NCBI RefSeq assembly: GCF_022213955.1
Contig: NZ_JAKNTW010000001.1
Span: 310,001-374,000 of the forward strand
DNA from: Dolomitihabitans soli
GTDB taxonomy: Bacteria; Actinomycetota; Actinomycetes; Streptosporangiales; Streptosporangiaceae
Direction: 5' to 3'
DNA length: 64,000 nt
The notes beneath the pieces were generated by a model that saw only the letters and a program-made list of their open reading frames with translations, had not been told where the DNA came from and did no database searches. Below are positions 28,553 through 38,966 of the stretch, piece by piece; position 1 is the first letter of the stretch, and every line of letters begins with the position of its first letter. Both the position numbers and the translations under genes were made by a program.

Positions 28553-29231
28553 GGGACTCCAGGCCGGGTACGGCGGAGCCCGCGTGCTGTTCGGGATCTC
28601 GCTGGAGGTGGCGGCGGGGCAGCTCGTCTGCGTGATGGGCCGCAACGGCGTCGGCAAGACGACCCTGCTCGACACGGTCATGGGCGTGCTGCCGGCCACC
28701 GGCGGCACCGTGACCTTCGAGGGCAGGGATGTGACGAGGCTGCGCCCGCACGAGCGGGTCCGGCTCGGCATCGCCTACGTTCCGCAGGGCCACGAGACGT
28801 TTCCGCAGCTCAGCGTGTTGGGCAACCTCCAGGTCACGTTGGAGGCGGCCACCCACCGTGATCCGGCGGCGCTGGAGGAGGCGCTGGAGGTGTTCCCCAG
28901 GCTCAAGCCGCTGCTGAAACGACGGGCGGGCTTCCTGTCCGGCGGCCAGCAGCAGCAACTCGCCATCGCCCGGGCCCTGGTCACCCGGCCCAGGCTGCTG
29001 ATCCTCGACGAGCCGACCGAGGGCATCCAGCCGTCGATCATCATCGAGATCGAGGAGGCGATCGAGCGGCTGCACGCCTCCGGTCTCGCCGTACTCCTCG
29101 TCGAGCAGTACCTCGATCTGGCCCTGCGGCTCGCGGACCGCTTCGTGATCCTGGACGCGGGGCGGGTCGTGCGCGCGGGCGCGGCCCAGGAGTTGCACGA
29201 CGCCGAGGTGCGCAGGCTTCTCGCGGTTTGA
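28539..29231 (+). CDS. urtE: Urea ABC transporter ATPase UrtE
   Basis: Second ATP-binding subunit, 230 residues from ATG 28539, with GAGGAGG 6 nt upstream. Walker A GRNGVGKTTLLDTVMG, signature LSGGQQQQLAIARAL and Walker B LLILDEPTEGIQPSII are intact; EGIQPS is characteristic of UrtE. Overlaps urtD by 14 nt and ends the importer operon. Confidence 0.95.
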   Translation: MLSVEGLQAGYGGARVLFGISLEVAAGQLVCVMGRNGVGKTTLLDTVMGVLPATGGTVTFEGRDVTRLRPHERVRLGIAYVPQGHETFPQLSVLGNLQVTLEAATHRDPAALEEALEVFPRLKPLLKRRAGFLSGGQQQQLAIARALVTRPRLLILDEPTEGIQPSIIIEIEEAIERLHASGLAVLLVEQYLDLALRLADRFVILDAGRVVRAGAAQELHDAEVRRLLAV

Positions 29232-29324
29232 TCTCGGTGTGGGCAGAACCCCTGCCGTGTGCGACACCGGAGACGTAGCCTGCCAGGACGAGACGTGATC
29301 GGGGGACGAGTCCGGGGGGCGAGG

Positions 29325-30530
29325 ATGAGCGACAAGCCCGCAGCAGGGGCACGGTCCGGGCCGACACAGCCCAGGCTGGCACAGACCGGATCAGCACAGA
29401 CCGGATCAGCACAGACCGGATCAGCACAGACCGGATCCGCACAGACCGGATCCGCACAGACCGGATCCGCACAGTCGGGGTCTGCACAGTCCGGGCAGGA
29501 ACAGTCCGGTGCGCCGGGCGGTGCCGGGCCGGGACCGCCGCCGAGGGTGCGGCGGTTCCGGACGGCCAGGCTGCTGGCCTGGCTGGTGGCGATCGTCGCG
29601 GCGGTCGTCGCGGGCGGCTGGATCGTGTTCTCGAACGGCCCGCCGTCCGAGGCCGAGCTGCGCGAGCAGGCCAGGCTGATCGGCAAGGACCGGCTCCGCG
29701 TCGGGGTGAAGCACGACACCCCCGGCATCGCGCTGCGCGACGCGGCGACCGGCAAATTCAAGGGCTTCGACATCGAGATCGCCTATCTCATCGCCGCGGA
29801 TCTCGGTTTCCTGCCCGACCAGGTGGAGTTCCTGTCGATCGAGACCGAGGACCGGGCCCGGATGCGCGCCAAGGACCGCAACGGCGCGTTCGTCACGGTC
29901 GATCTGGTCGTGGCGACCTTCAGCGTCACGGACGACCGGACCAAGGACACCTCGGTCGGCCTGTCCACGCCGTACCTGGAGACCGAGCAGTCAGTGATCA
30001 CCAGGGCCGGGCACCCGCCGGTGACGTCGCTGAGCCAGCTCCGGGGAAAGCAGGTCTGCACCCTGGGCACCTCCACCTCCAGCGGCCCGCTGAAGGACGC
30101 CAGGGCGGAGGTCACCGGCGTGAACCAGATCAAGCAGTGCGTCGACGGGCTCCTCGGCGGCACCTACGAGGCGGTGAGCACCGACGCGGGCATCCTTGCC
30201 GGGTTCGTCACCGCGTCGGACGGCAAGCTGCTCCACCACGACATCGGGCTGGAGACCAGGGAGAAGTGGGCGGTCAACACCGGCACCAACACCGCCCTCG
30301 GCACCCTGGTGGAGCTGGCCCTGCACCGCTCCTACGCCGATCCGCAGGACCGCCGCTGGGAGGAGGCGTACCAGGCCAACATCACCCCCCTGGTCGCCAC
30401 CAACCCTGACGTCGACATCGCGGCCGAGCAGCAGCCCTGTGTGAACGCCCCCGACGTGCGCCGCCTGCCCTGGGAACGTGGCATCTCCACGCCCGACTGC
30501 CAGCGGCCCAGGCCGGGCCCGGCCGGATGA
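29325..30530 (+). CDS. Membrane-anchored amino-acid-type solute-binding protein with QTGSA repeats
   Basis: A 401-residue protein from ATG 29325. Residues 19-63 are tandem QTGSA/QSGSA units. A single transmembrane helix follows (LLAWLVAIVAAVVAGGWIVF), then a family 3 solute-binding domain (LRVGVKHDTPGIALRDAATG, GFDIEIAYLIAADLG, VVATFSVTDDRTKDTSVGLS) resembling glutamate-binding proteins. An N-terminal cytoplasmic repeat tail plus uncleaved anchor is unlike a normal transport SBP and suggests a sensor or a receptor working with the overlapping downstream membrane gene. Confidence 0.8.
   Translation: MSDKPAAGARSGPTQPRLAQTGSAQTGSAQTGSAQTGSAQTGSAQTGSAQSGSAQSGQEQSGAPGGAGPGPPPRVRRFRTARLLAWLVAIVAAVVAGGWIVFSNGPPSEAELREQARLIGKDRLRVGVKHDTPGIALRDAATGKFKGFDIEIAYLIAADLGFLPDQVEFLSIETEDRARMRAKDRNGAFVTVDLVVATFSVTDDRTKDTSVGLSTPYLETEQSVITRAGHPPVTSLSQLRGKQVCTLGTSTSSGPLKDARAEVTGVNQIKQCVDGLLGGTYEAVSTDAGILAGFVTASDGKLLHHDIGLETREKWAVNTGTNTALGTLVELALHRSYADPQDRRWEEAYQANITPLVATNPDVDIAAEQQPCVNAPDVRRLPWERGISTPDCQRPRPGPAG
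29379..29513 (+). repeat. 15-bp tandem repeat encoding QTGSA
   Basis: Six near-identical units of GCACAGACCGGATCA (three ending TCA, three TCC) followed by three diverged units (GCACAGTCGGGGTCT type). The repeat keeps the reading frame and encodes the low-complexity N-terminal tail of the solute-binding protein. Confidence 0.9.
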
Positions 30531-31564
30531 CGGTGCGGGGCCGGGCGCCCGACGATCGCCGTCCCAAGGGGGTCACCCGCCGGGTCATGCCCGTCCCGCG
30601 GAACCAGGAGTGGCTGTTCACGCTGCTGCCCGCCTTCCCGCTCGTCCTGCTCGTCATGCGGCTGTGGTACGCCAGCCGCCAGGACACCCAGACGTTGCTG
30701 CTGCTGGTGCAGCACGTCAGCCCGCTCGGCATGCTCAGCGCGGTGCTGCTGACCGCGCTGTGGGTGGTGCCCGCCGTCGTGCTGGCGCTGCGGGCGCTCG
30801 GCTCCCTCTACCGGATCAGCACGGGACGCTCCTCCTGGCTGGTCAGGTCCGCCGACCGGGTGCCCGACTGGGTGGTCGCGCTCGCCGTCTTGGCGGGGCT
30901 GCTCGGCTGGCAGCTACGCCTGCTGCCCACGTTGCTGACGCTGGCCCTGGCGGTCGCCGGGCTGACGGTCCGCGACCGGTATCCGGAGCGGCCGGGCCTG
31001 GTCCAGTCGGTGTGCGTGGCCGTGCCGGTCACCACGGCGCTGTTCAGCTACGTCGTGCTCCAGCCGGCCATCTGGCAGGCCGCCGCCCAGGGCGACATGG
31101 GCACGCTGATCCTCCTCGCGGTCCCGCCCGGGCTCGCCCCGCTGCTGACCGGCCCGGTGCCCGACGTGTCGGCCCGGCTCATCGCCAACGGGGTGGCGCT
31201 GACACTGGTCGTACTGCTGCCGCTGATCGCGGGGGTGGTGGTGTTGCGGGCGCCGATCCTGCCGCTGACCGCGATGGAGCTGGCCACCTCGCCCGATGGG
31301 GAGCAGGTGGCGGAGGTGGTGGTCGGCCACGTGATCACAAGTGACGACCGGCTCTCGACCCTGCTCGACCGTTCGGGCGCGGTGCGTTTCATCAGGAACG
31401 ACCGGCTGGTCTCCAAGGTGCTGTGCCCGGACCCCGGTGATGTGCCGCGCAGCCAGGTGCAGCTCCACCGGTGGTACGTCGAGCAGAGCATGATCTCCTG
31501 GGTCGCGCCGGATCCGCTGCCCGCCACGGAGGACCCGCGCTGCGAGGGCCGCCCCGCCGGTTGA
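30527..31564 (+). CDS. Multi-pass membrane protein of unknown function
   Basis: A 345-residue protein from ATG 30527, overlapping the solute-binding gene by 4 nt. About seven helices (for example LLPAFPLVLLVMRLWY, VVALAVLAGLLGW, LTLVVLLPLIAGVVVLRAPI), then an extracytoplasmic C-terminal domain of about 90 residues with two cysteines (VLCPDPGDV and PRCEGRPAG). No ABC permease signature is visible. Tight coupling suggests it acts with the anchored solute-binding protein. Confidence 0.75.
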   Translation: MTVRGRAPDDRRPKGVTRRVMPVPRNQEWLFTLLPAFPLVLLVMRLWYASRQDTQTLLLLVQHVSPLGMLSAVLLTALWVVPAVVLALRALGSLYRISTGRSSWLVRSADRVPDWVVALAVLAGLLGWQLRLLPTLLTLALAVAGLTVRDRYPERPGLVQSVCVAVPVTTALFSYVVLQPAIWQAAAQGDMGTLILLAVPPGLAPLLTGPVPDVSARLIANGVALTLVVLLPLIAGVVVLRAPILPLTAMELATSPDGEQVAEVVVGHVITSDDRLSTLLDRSGAVRFIRNDRLVSKVLCPDPGDVPRSQVQLHRWYVEQSMISWVAPDPLPATEDPRCEGRPAG

Positions 31565-31576
31565 CGGATCAGCTCC

Positions 31577-31694
31577 GAGCTGGTCACGAGCCTGCCGGTC
31601 GGCGGGTCACGGTCCGAGCCGGTCACGAGCCCGACGGTTGGCGGGTCACGGTCCGGGCCGGTCACGAGCCCGGCCGGGTCGGCGGGTCACACCA
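31577..31694. repeat. Three tandem 39-bp repeats
   Basis: Copies at 31577-31615, 31616-31654 and 31655-31694 share GGTCACGAGCC and GGCGGGTCAC. They fill the gap between the membrane protein stop and the convergent GNAT stop, the third copy running into the GNAT 3' end. Possibly a local terminator-like or slippage-generated repeat. Confidence 0.75.
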
Positions 31695-32670
31695 GGTGTA
31701 GCTGCCACTCGTGCCATTCGTCGAACGGCTGGAAACCGAGCTGCTCGTTGATGGCCACCATGGGCCCGTTGGACGCCGCGTTCCAGGTGATCACTCTGTC
31801 CAGGCCGGCCCGCCGGTCGCGCAACGCGAGCAGGTTGGCCACCTTGAGCAGCAGGCCGAGCCGGTGGCCGCGGTGCTCGCGCAGCACCACGGTGTCGCCC
31901 TGCCTGGCCCAGCCGGCGTGGTCTGCGGCGTAGTAGACGATCCGGGTCAGCCCGGCGGGCTCGCCGGTGGCGGAATGCCGGGCCAGCAGGTGACAACCGG
32001 TGAACCCCGACCGTTCGTGTTTCTGCTCCATATCGGCCACCCGCCCGGCGTCCCACCGCTCGTCCTCGATGTCGAGATCGTCGATCGGGGCGTCGTTCAT
32101 GCCAGTGACCAGCGTCGCCAGGTCGGGGTACAGGCTCTGCGGCGCGGGACCCGTCCACTGCTCCAGCTCGTAGCCCTCCGCGTGCCGTACGGCCTGCGCG
32201 TGCAGCTCCGTCACCCGGTCCCAGTCGATCGTCCGCAGGTCGAGCACCCGGCGGGCGTCGGTGGAGGCGGCCTCGAAGCCGTGCGCCTTGGCGAAGGCGG
32301 CGCCGGGGCCGGTGGCCGCGCTCTCGCCGATCATCAGACGGCGGCCGTGGGCGCGGGTACGGGCCAGGGCGTGCCGGAGCAGCTCAGAGCCGACGCCGTG
32401 CCGGCGGGCGCCGGGGGCGACGAAGAGCTGGTGCAACAAGGTCAGGTGGGTGTTGTCCGTCTCCGGCAAAGCCAGGGTGTAGCCACCGGCCACCGAGCCG
32501 TCCCGCACCTCGGCGTAGGACTCGACGGAGCACCCCGAGCTGAACAGCAGCGTGATGGTGAAATGGTCGAGCGACATCGCCGGACCGGGATCGTCGTTGG
32601 CCGCCAGATAGACCTCGTGGAGCCGCTCGATGAGAGCGGGTGTGGCGGCGTCGAGCCGTGCGATCGGCAT
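31687..32670 (-). CDS. Tandem GNAT N-acetyltransferase
   Basis: A 327-residue protein (start MPIARLDAATPALIERLHEV at 32670) with two GNAT domains. The first carries the acetyl-CoA loop LFVAPGARRHGVGSELLRHA at about 90-110; the second has VVLREHRGHRLGLLLKVANL and the usual NGPMVAINEQLGFQPF ending. The layout matches actinobacterial two-domain GNATs, including mycothiol-synthase-like and drug acetyltransferases; substrate unknown. Confidence 0.88.
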   Translation of the reverse strand: MPIARLDAATPALIERLHEVYLAANDDPGPAMSLDHFTITLLFSSGCSVESYAEVRDGSVAGGYTLALPETDNTHLTLLHQLFVAPGARRHGVGSELLRHALARTRAHGRRLMIGESAATGPGAAFAKAHGFEAASTDARRVLDLRTIDWDRVTELHAQAVRHAEGYELEQWTGPAPQSLYPDLATLVTGMNDAPIDDLDIEDERWDAGRVADMEQKHERSGFTGCHLLARHSATGEPAGLTRIVYYAADHAGWARQGDTVVLREHRGHRLGLLLKVANLLALRDRRAGLDRVITWNAASNGPMVAINEQLGFQPFDEWHEWQLHLV

Positions 32671-32712
32671 AAGGCCAAGCAAAGCCGATCGGACACCGGT
32701 CGCGCGAGCGAA

Positions 32713-32961
32713 TTACTGGCCGTAGGTCTCCACCTCGTCGATCGGGCGGACGCCCGCCTCGTCCGGGTCCTCGCCGAACTCGCGGCGGGCGCGGCGCTGC
32801 CGCAGCAGATCCCAGCACTGGTCCAGCGCGCGCTCCAGGGTGACGATGCGGTCGTTCTCGTCCTCGGAGGAGACGTCGCCTTCCGCGAGTTTGCGCCGAA
32901 GGGTGTGTTCCTCGTCGATGAGATCGTTGATCCGCGCGAGGATGTCGCTGTCCTGCACCAT
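32713..32961 (-). CDS. DUF2630 family protein
   Basis: An 82-residue, highly charged helical protein (MVQDSDILARINDLIDEEHTL), with LERALDQCWDLLRQRRARRE and a C-terminal VRPIDEVETYGQ. This matches the small actinobacterial DUF2630 family, predicted to be a coiled coil; function unknown. Confidence 0.88.
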   Translation of the reverse strand: MVQDSDILARINDLIDEEHTLRRKLAEGDVSSEDENDRIVTLERALDQCWDLLRQRRARREFGEDPDEAGVRPIDEVETYGQ

Positions 32962-33114
32962 TGCGTCCCCCTTCAGGAAGCGTCCTTTTGGACTCTATCC
33001 ACGGGGTGCCGAAACACACTCGGCGGATGGTTCTTCCGAATAAAAGACTCCCTCTTGGGCAGTTATTGATATGGGCGGATGCGTGTTCATTCGACGGCGA
33101 AGAGTGGTTTGCGA

Positions 33115-33381
33115 ATGAGTCATGAGATGGTGCACGTCAGCACTGGTGAGGACGGGGCGGAGGAGTGGGCGTGCCCTGCCTGTGGCCGCCGCCTGCTTCT
33201 GCGCTGGCCGCCGCGCTACGAGCGGGTGGTGCTGGACCCGGGTGACGAGAGCGTGCCGCATGCCGGGGCGCGTGGTGACGTCGGCATCGCGGCGATGGAG
33301 GTCTCCCAGTTCCCCGGGCCGAGCCAGGCCGAGCGGGAATGGCTCAGGGGCAACGGCATGGAGTGGGACCAGGCGTCCTGA
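33115..33381 (+). CDS. Small hypothetical protein with a CxxC knuckle
   Basis: An 88-residue protein from ATG 33115. EEWACPACGRRLLLRWPPRY provides one CxxC; a second metal-binding pair is not evident, although HEMVH and VPHAG histidines could contribute. WP-rich middle and a charged end (QAEREWLRGNGMEWDQAS). The stop codon sits in the loop of a 7-bp hairpin (GGCGTCC-TGA-GGACGCC, 33372-33388). Family not recognised. Confidence 0.7.
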   Translation: MSHEMVHVSTGEDGAEEWACPACGRRLLLRWPPRYERVVLDPGDESVPHAGARGDVGIAAMEVSQFPGPSQAEREWLRGNGMEWDQAS

Positions 33382-33391
33382 GGACGCCGGA

Positions 33392-33425
33392 TGACCTGGA
33401 GGAACCGTGCGGTTTCTCCAGGTCA
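33392..33425 (+). terminator. Strong hairpin terminator
   Basis: A 16-bp stem, TGACCTGGAGGAACCG (33392-33407) against CGGTTTCTCCAGGTCA (33410-33425), with one G-T wobble and a minimal loop, just after the small CxxC gene. It should isolate leuA control from the upstream gene. Confidence 0.75.
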
Positions 33426-33579
33426 CGCATGTCTCGGGCCGGCCGCGCGGCCGGCGGGGGCGGGCCGTCGGACCGGCGCCTCATCAGGCGGTCGTGAGCC
33501 GTGGTTCCGCGACGGCCGCGCCCATCGGGAGCACGATGGGATGTGCGGTCATCACGGAGGGTCTGGTAACCTCCCAACC

Positions 33580-33615
33580 ATGCTGCGCGGGCTGCTTCTT
33601 ATGTGCCGCGGCGGG

Positions 33616-33624
<9 letters not shown>
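33580..33624 (+). CDS. leuA leader peptide
   Basis: A 14-codon ORF encoding MLRGLLLMCRGGGL, with five Leu codons including the rare adjacent pair CTT-CTT, 71 nt before leuA. No Shine-Dalgarno is close; TAACCT at 33567-33572 places a transcription start at or next to the ATG, so translation may be leaderless. Leu-rich leaders before leuA are known in actinomycetes; ribosome stalling on Leu codons would sense leucyl-tRNA. The last codons and stop form part of a hairpin. Confidence 0.75.
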
Positions 33625-35414
<1,790 letters not shown>

Positions 35415-35433
35415 CCGCCGGCCTCCTTTGACC

Positions 35434-35454
35434 GCGTACGGCCACGCCGTACGC
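35434..35454 (+). terminator. leuA terminator hairpin
   Basis: GCGTACGGC-CAC-GCCGTACGC, a perfect 9-bp stem with a 3-nt loop, 20 nt after the leuA stop. The rest of the 250-nt gap before the TetR gene shows nothing recognisable. Confidence 0.75.
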
Positions 35455-35664
35455 GCGCGCCACCCATTGACCGGGTACGGCAGGGCTGGGACAGCCTGCC
35501 GGACCCTCTGTCGGCCATGCCCACAAGGCGACCGCCGTAGCCGGCCGCTCCGCCCTCGCGATCCGGGGGACGTCCGCGACCGCCCGCCCCGAATACGGGG
35601 TGTGCCGTGAGACCTGCCGTCTGCGCTCCCCGTGATCCGGGGGCGCAGGCGGCTTCGTCAGTGA

Positions 35665-36363
35665 TCAGGCGGGCATGCCGAGCAGGGCCGCGTGACGGCG
35701 CATGAGGTGGTCGAAGGCCGTGGCGCGGTTCAGGATCGCATTGTTGAACTGGCCGAAGAGCTCGAAGCTGACCCAGCCGAACAGGCCCGTCCACGCGACC
35801 AGGGCCTGGGCCACCACGTCGTCGGGGACGCCGGGCATGAGCTCGCGCACGATCGCCGCGTCGCCGGCGAACGCGGCGGGTGGGGCGGGGGTGCCGCCGG
35901 GCGGAGTGAGGGCTCCGGCGGCGTAGGCCTCGGAGATGATCCGGCCGTAGACGACGGTGTCGCGGATGGCCGCCACGACGGTGTCCTCGGGAGCCTGGTA
36001 ACCCGGCACGGGCGAGCCGTACAGCAGCGCGTATTCATGCGGGCGGGCGAGCGCCCATTCCCGCACGGCCCGGCAGACGGCCAGCCATCTGCCGGTGAAA
36101 TCGTCGCGTGGGCACACCGCGTCGGCGTCTTCGACCGCTTCGCCCAGGGCGTTGTAGCCGTCGATGATCAGGGCGGTGAGCAGGTCGTCGCGGCTGGGGA
36201 AGTAGCGGTAGATCGCCGAGGAGACCATGCCCATCTCCCTGGCCACGGCGCGCAGCGAGAGTCCCGGAGCGCCGTCGGTGGCCAGGTGCCGCCGCGCGAT
36301 GTCGGTGATCTCACGGGTCAGCTCCGCGCGGACTCGCTCTCTGGCAGTACGGCTCGCGTTCAT
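35665..36363 (-). CDS. TetR family regulator with TetR_C_33/WHG-type domain
   Basis: A 232-residue repressor from ATG 36363 (MNASRTARERVRAELTREIT). HTH at about 20-60 (LSLRAVAREMGMVSSAIYRY FPSRDDLL region). The C-terminal domain contains WLAVCRAVREWALARPHEYA and LFGWVSFELFGQFNNAI, typical of the WHG-type ligand domain. It is divergent from an epimerase gene, with two palindromic operators between them, so it probably represses both genes. Confidence 0.9.
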   Translation of the reverse strand: MNASRTARERVRAELTREITDIARRHLATDGAPGLSLRAVAREMGMVSSAIYRYFPSRDDLLTALIIDGYNALGEAVEDADAVCPRDDFTGRWLAVCRAVREWALARPHEYALLYGSPVPGYQAPEDTVVAAIRDTVVYGRIISEAYAAGALTPPGGTPAPPAAFAGDAAIVRELMPGVPDDVVAQALVAWTGLFGWVSFELFGQFNNAILNRATAFDHLMRRHAALLGMPA

Positions 36364-36395
36364 GACCTCACCATAACAGAGCACCAGGAAAATAC

Positions 36396-36445
36396 GAGAG
36401 CACCGCTCTTGACACTCTGGGGACTCATGAGAGAGCATTGCTCTC
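36396..36445. promoter_or_regulatory. Paired TetR operators in the divergent promoter
   Basis: GAGAGC-ACC-GCTCTT (36396-36410) and the perfect palindrome GAGAGC-ATT-GCTCTC (36431-36445), centres 35 bp apart. TTGACA at 36409-36414 is a likely -35 box of the rightward gene and is flanked by the two sites, so occupancy would block transcription. Confidence 0.7.
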
Positions 36446-36481
36446 GCAAAGGAACATGGTTCACGAAGAGGGGCAACGCTC

Positions 36482-37426
36482 ATGGGTAAGCATGTCGTCG
36501 TGGGAGCCGGTCAGGTCGGATCCGAGGTCGTCAGGGAGCTCGCGGCTCGTGGGCAGGAGGTCGTGGTGGTGAGCAGGTCCGGCTCCGGTCCGGACCTTCC
36601 GGGCGTGCGAAAGGTCGCGGCGAACGCGGCCGACAGCGCGGAGCTGATCCGCCTGGCCCAGGGCGCGGACGCGCTCTACAACTGCGTCAACCCCGCCTAC
36701 CACCGCTGGCTGACCGACTGGCAGCCGATCGCCGACTCGCTGCTGGCCACGGCGGAGGCGACCGGCGCCGGATACGTCATCCTCGGCAACCTCTATGTCT
36801 ACGGCCCGCCGTCCGGTGTGATGACCGAGAGCCACCCGATGCGGGCGACCAGCGCCAAGGCCGAGGTCAGGGCGCAGATGTGGCGCGACGCGCTCGCCGC
36901 GCACGAGGCCGGCAGGATCAGGGTCACCGAGCTGCGCGGCTCCGACTACTACGGGCCGGGCTGCCTCGACCAGTCGCACCTGGGGGAGAGGTTCATGCCC
37001 AAGGTGCTCGCCGGCAAGATGGCCCGCCTCACCGGCGACCCCGACCAGCCGCACAGCTGGACCTACGTGCCCGACGTGGCGACGGCCCTGGTCACCGCCG
37101 CGCTCGACGACCGCTCATGGGGACGGGCCTGGCACATCCCGACCGCGCCCGCCCTGACCTACCGTGAGATCGCCACCCGGGTCCACGAGCTGGCCGGCAC
37201 GCCCAGCCCCAAGGTCGGCTCCACTCCCCAGTGGCTCGTCGACGCCCTCGGGCGGATGTCGCCGATGCTCGGCGAGATCAAGCACATCCGCTACCAGTTC
37301 GACCGGCCCTTCGTGATGGACTCCACCGCGTTCCAGACCACCTTCGGAATGTCCCCGACGCCGGTGGACGAGGCCCTCGCCGCGACGATCGGCTGGTGGC
37401 GGGCGCGGGAACTGGTCGCCGCCTAG
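36482..37426 (+). CDS. NAD(P)-dependent epimerase/dehydratase-like oxidoreductase
   Basis: A 314-residue atypical SDR. GKHVVVGAGQVGSEVVRELA is the N-terminal dinucleotide motif. YVILGNLYVYGPPSG is the active-site strand and VTELRGSDYYGPGCLDQ the substrate region; the canonical YxxxK is not obvious (ATSAKAEVRAQMW is in its place). GQVGS and the overall pattern resemble NmrA/epimerase-like enzymes. Induced together with or controlled by the divergent TetR. Confidence 0.85.
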   Translation: MGKHVVVGAGQVGSEVVRELAARGQEVVVVSRSGSGPDLPGVRKVAANAADSAELIRLAQGADALYNCVNPAYHRWLTDWQPIADSLLATAEATGAGYVILGNLYVYGPPSGVMTESHPMRATSAKAEVRAQMWRDALAAHEAGRIRVTELRGSDYYGPGCLDQSHLGERFMPKVLAGKMARLTGDPDQPHSWTYVPDVATALVTAALDDRSWGRAWHIPTAPALTYREIATRVHELAGTPSPKVGSTPQWLVDALGRMSPMLGEIKHIRYQFDRPFVMDSTAFQTTFGMSPTPVDEALAATIGWWRARELVAA

Positions 37427-37442
37427 CCCTGCCGGCTCGCCG

Positions 37443-38771
37443 TCAGCCGCTCCCGGACATCCCTCGAACCGCCGGCGCGGTCGACGGCACGGTGCCACCG
37501 GTGCCGCGGAACACGCGCAACAGGCAGGCCGGTCGCAGCAGGGCCGACGGCGGATCGAGGAGGTTCGCCACGCGCAGGAAGCGGCGGCCCAGCTCGACGT
37601 CGTGCTCGGCGGCGCGGTGGAAGCGCTCCAGGTAGGCGTTGATCACCCTGACCTTGAGGGTACGCCGCCCGCGGACCCCGGGCAGCCGCAGGTCGCCGCT
37701 GACCACGATGTCCCACGGCCCGTCGACGACCCGGGCGACCGCCCGGAACAGCTCGCTCGCGGGTCTGTCCCGACGGGCCCACCCGCCCAGCTTCAACGCC
37801 TCCACGGCGGCGACGCTCATGCCCTGGCCGTAGATCGGGTTGAAGGCGCACACCGCGTCGCCCAGGACCGCCAGGCCGCGGGGGAAACGGGACAGCCGCT
37901 CGTATCGCCGTCGCACGCTGGCCGGTGTGCGGTGGTGGCGACCCTGGTCGATCGGCTCAGCCGAGCTGACCAACTCGTGGATGTCGGGCGCGGGCAAGGT
38001 GCTCGCATAGGCCACGAAGCTGTCGTAGTCGGCCGGCGGCGCGTCGCCGTACCCCCCGATGGTGACGATCCACCGGTCACCCTCCATCGCCAGCGCCACC
38101 CCGGCCCGGGGGACCGCGCGGGTCGCGGCCATGATGACCACCGAGTCCCCGGCCAGGTCATCGGCACACCTGCGGAACACCCGGGTGGTGTAGGTCAGGT
38201 CGATCTCGACTCGCTCCTCCGCCGGCGCGGGGAAACCGAGCTCGCCCAGCCAGACCGGGGCGCGCGACCCACGGCCCGACGCGTCGACGACCAGGTCGGC
38301 GGTGATCGTCTCGCCGGAGACGAGACGCACGCCGGTGACCCGGTCGCCGTGGTGAGTGAGGCCGAAGACCTGGCTCTCTCCGAGCACCTCCACCCCGGTG
38401 AGCCCGCCCACCTGCCGCCGGATCTGGCCCTCCAAGAGCAGACGGCTGACCAGGAGTCCGGGCATTCCGCCCGGTGCCGGGGCCAGGCGACGCCCCTCGT
38501 TGATCCACCGGCAGTCGGCCTGCAGGTCTCCGCCGAACGCCCCGCGTGCCGTCAACTCGGCGGTGAGACCCGGCAGCAGCAGTTCCATGGCCTCCAGACC
38601 CCGGGCCAGCAGACCGTGGGCATGCCCGCTCTGCGCCGTGCCGCGGCGATGCACGTCCGCATCGGGTAACTCGTCCCTGTCCAGTACGGTGACCCGGTAG
38701 CCGATCCTGCTGAGCGCGGCGGCGGCCAGCAGACCGGACACGCTGGCCCCGATGACGACGGCATGCCTCAT
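37443..38771 (-). CDS. FAD-dependent monooxygenase/oxidoreductase
   Basis: A 442-residue flavoprotein from ATG 38771 with GGAGGGG close upstream. FAD-binding motifs are VVIGASVSGLLAAAALSRIG at the N-terminus, LVVDASGRGSRAPVWLGELG in the middle and GDAVCAFNPIYGQGMSVAAV (ribose-binding GD motif). The pattern fits group A monooxygenases and the related geranylgeranyl-reductase/halogenase-like flavoproteins; substrate unknown. It is convergent with the epimerase gene. Confidence 0.88.
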   Translation of the reverse strand: MRHAVVIGASVSGLLAAAALSRIGYRVTVLDRDELPDADVHRRGTAQSGHAHGLLARGLEAMELLLPGLTAELTARGAFGGDLQADCRWINEGRRLAPAPGGMPGLLVSRLLLEGQIRRQVGGLTGVEVLGESQVFGLTHHGDRVTGVRLVSGETITADLVVDASGRGSRAPVWLGELGFPAPAEERVEIDLTYTTRVFRRCADDLAGDSVVIMAATRAVPRAGVALAMEGDRWIVTIGGYGDAPPADYDSFVAYASTLPAPDIHELVSSAEPIDQGRHHRTPASVRRRYERLSRFPRGLAVLGDAVCAFNPIYGQGMSVAAVEALKLGGWARRDRPASELFRAVARVVDGPWDIVVSGDLRLPGVRGRRTLKVRVINAYLERFHRAAEHDVELGRRFLRVANLLDPPSALLRPACLLRVFRGTGGTVPSTAPAVRGMSGSG

Positions 38772-38966
38772 GGCCCCTCCGAGGGGAAGCGAGATGGATG
38801 TCGTCCTCATGGTCTCCCAGCCCTTGACGGCTCCCCGCCCCTAATCTCGCGGGCTCACCCCTGATCACGCATCCCGATGGCGCTGGTGACCGAAGGCCGG
38901 TGAAGGGCGGTGTCGGACGAGAGGGGGCTGGTCTCCCGGTTGTCGGGGCCGGAGGATCCGGCCGGG

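Noticed and set aside
36451-36461. GAAC-ATG-GTTC as a LexA box near the epimerase start
   Set aside because: Spacing (3 nt) does not fit the actinobacterial SOS box GAAC-N4-GTTC and the gene has no DNA-repair context.
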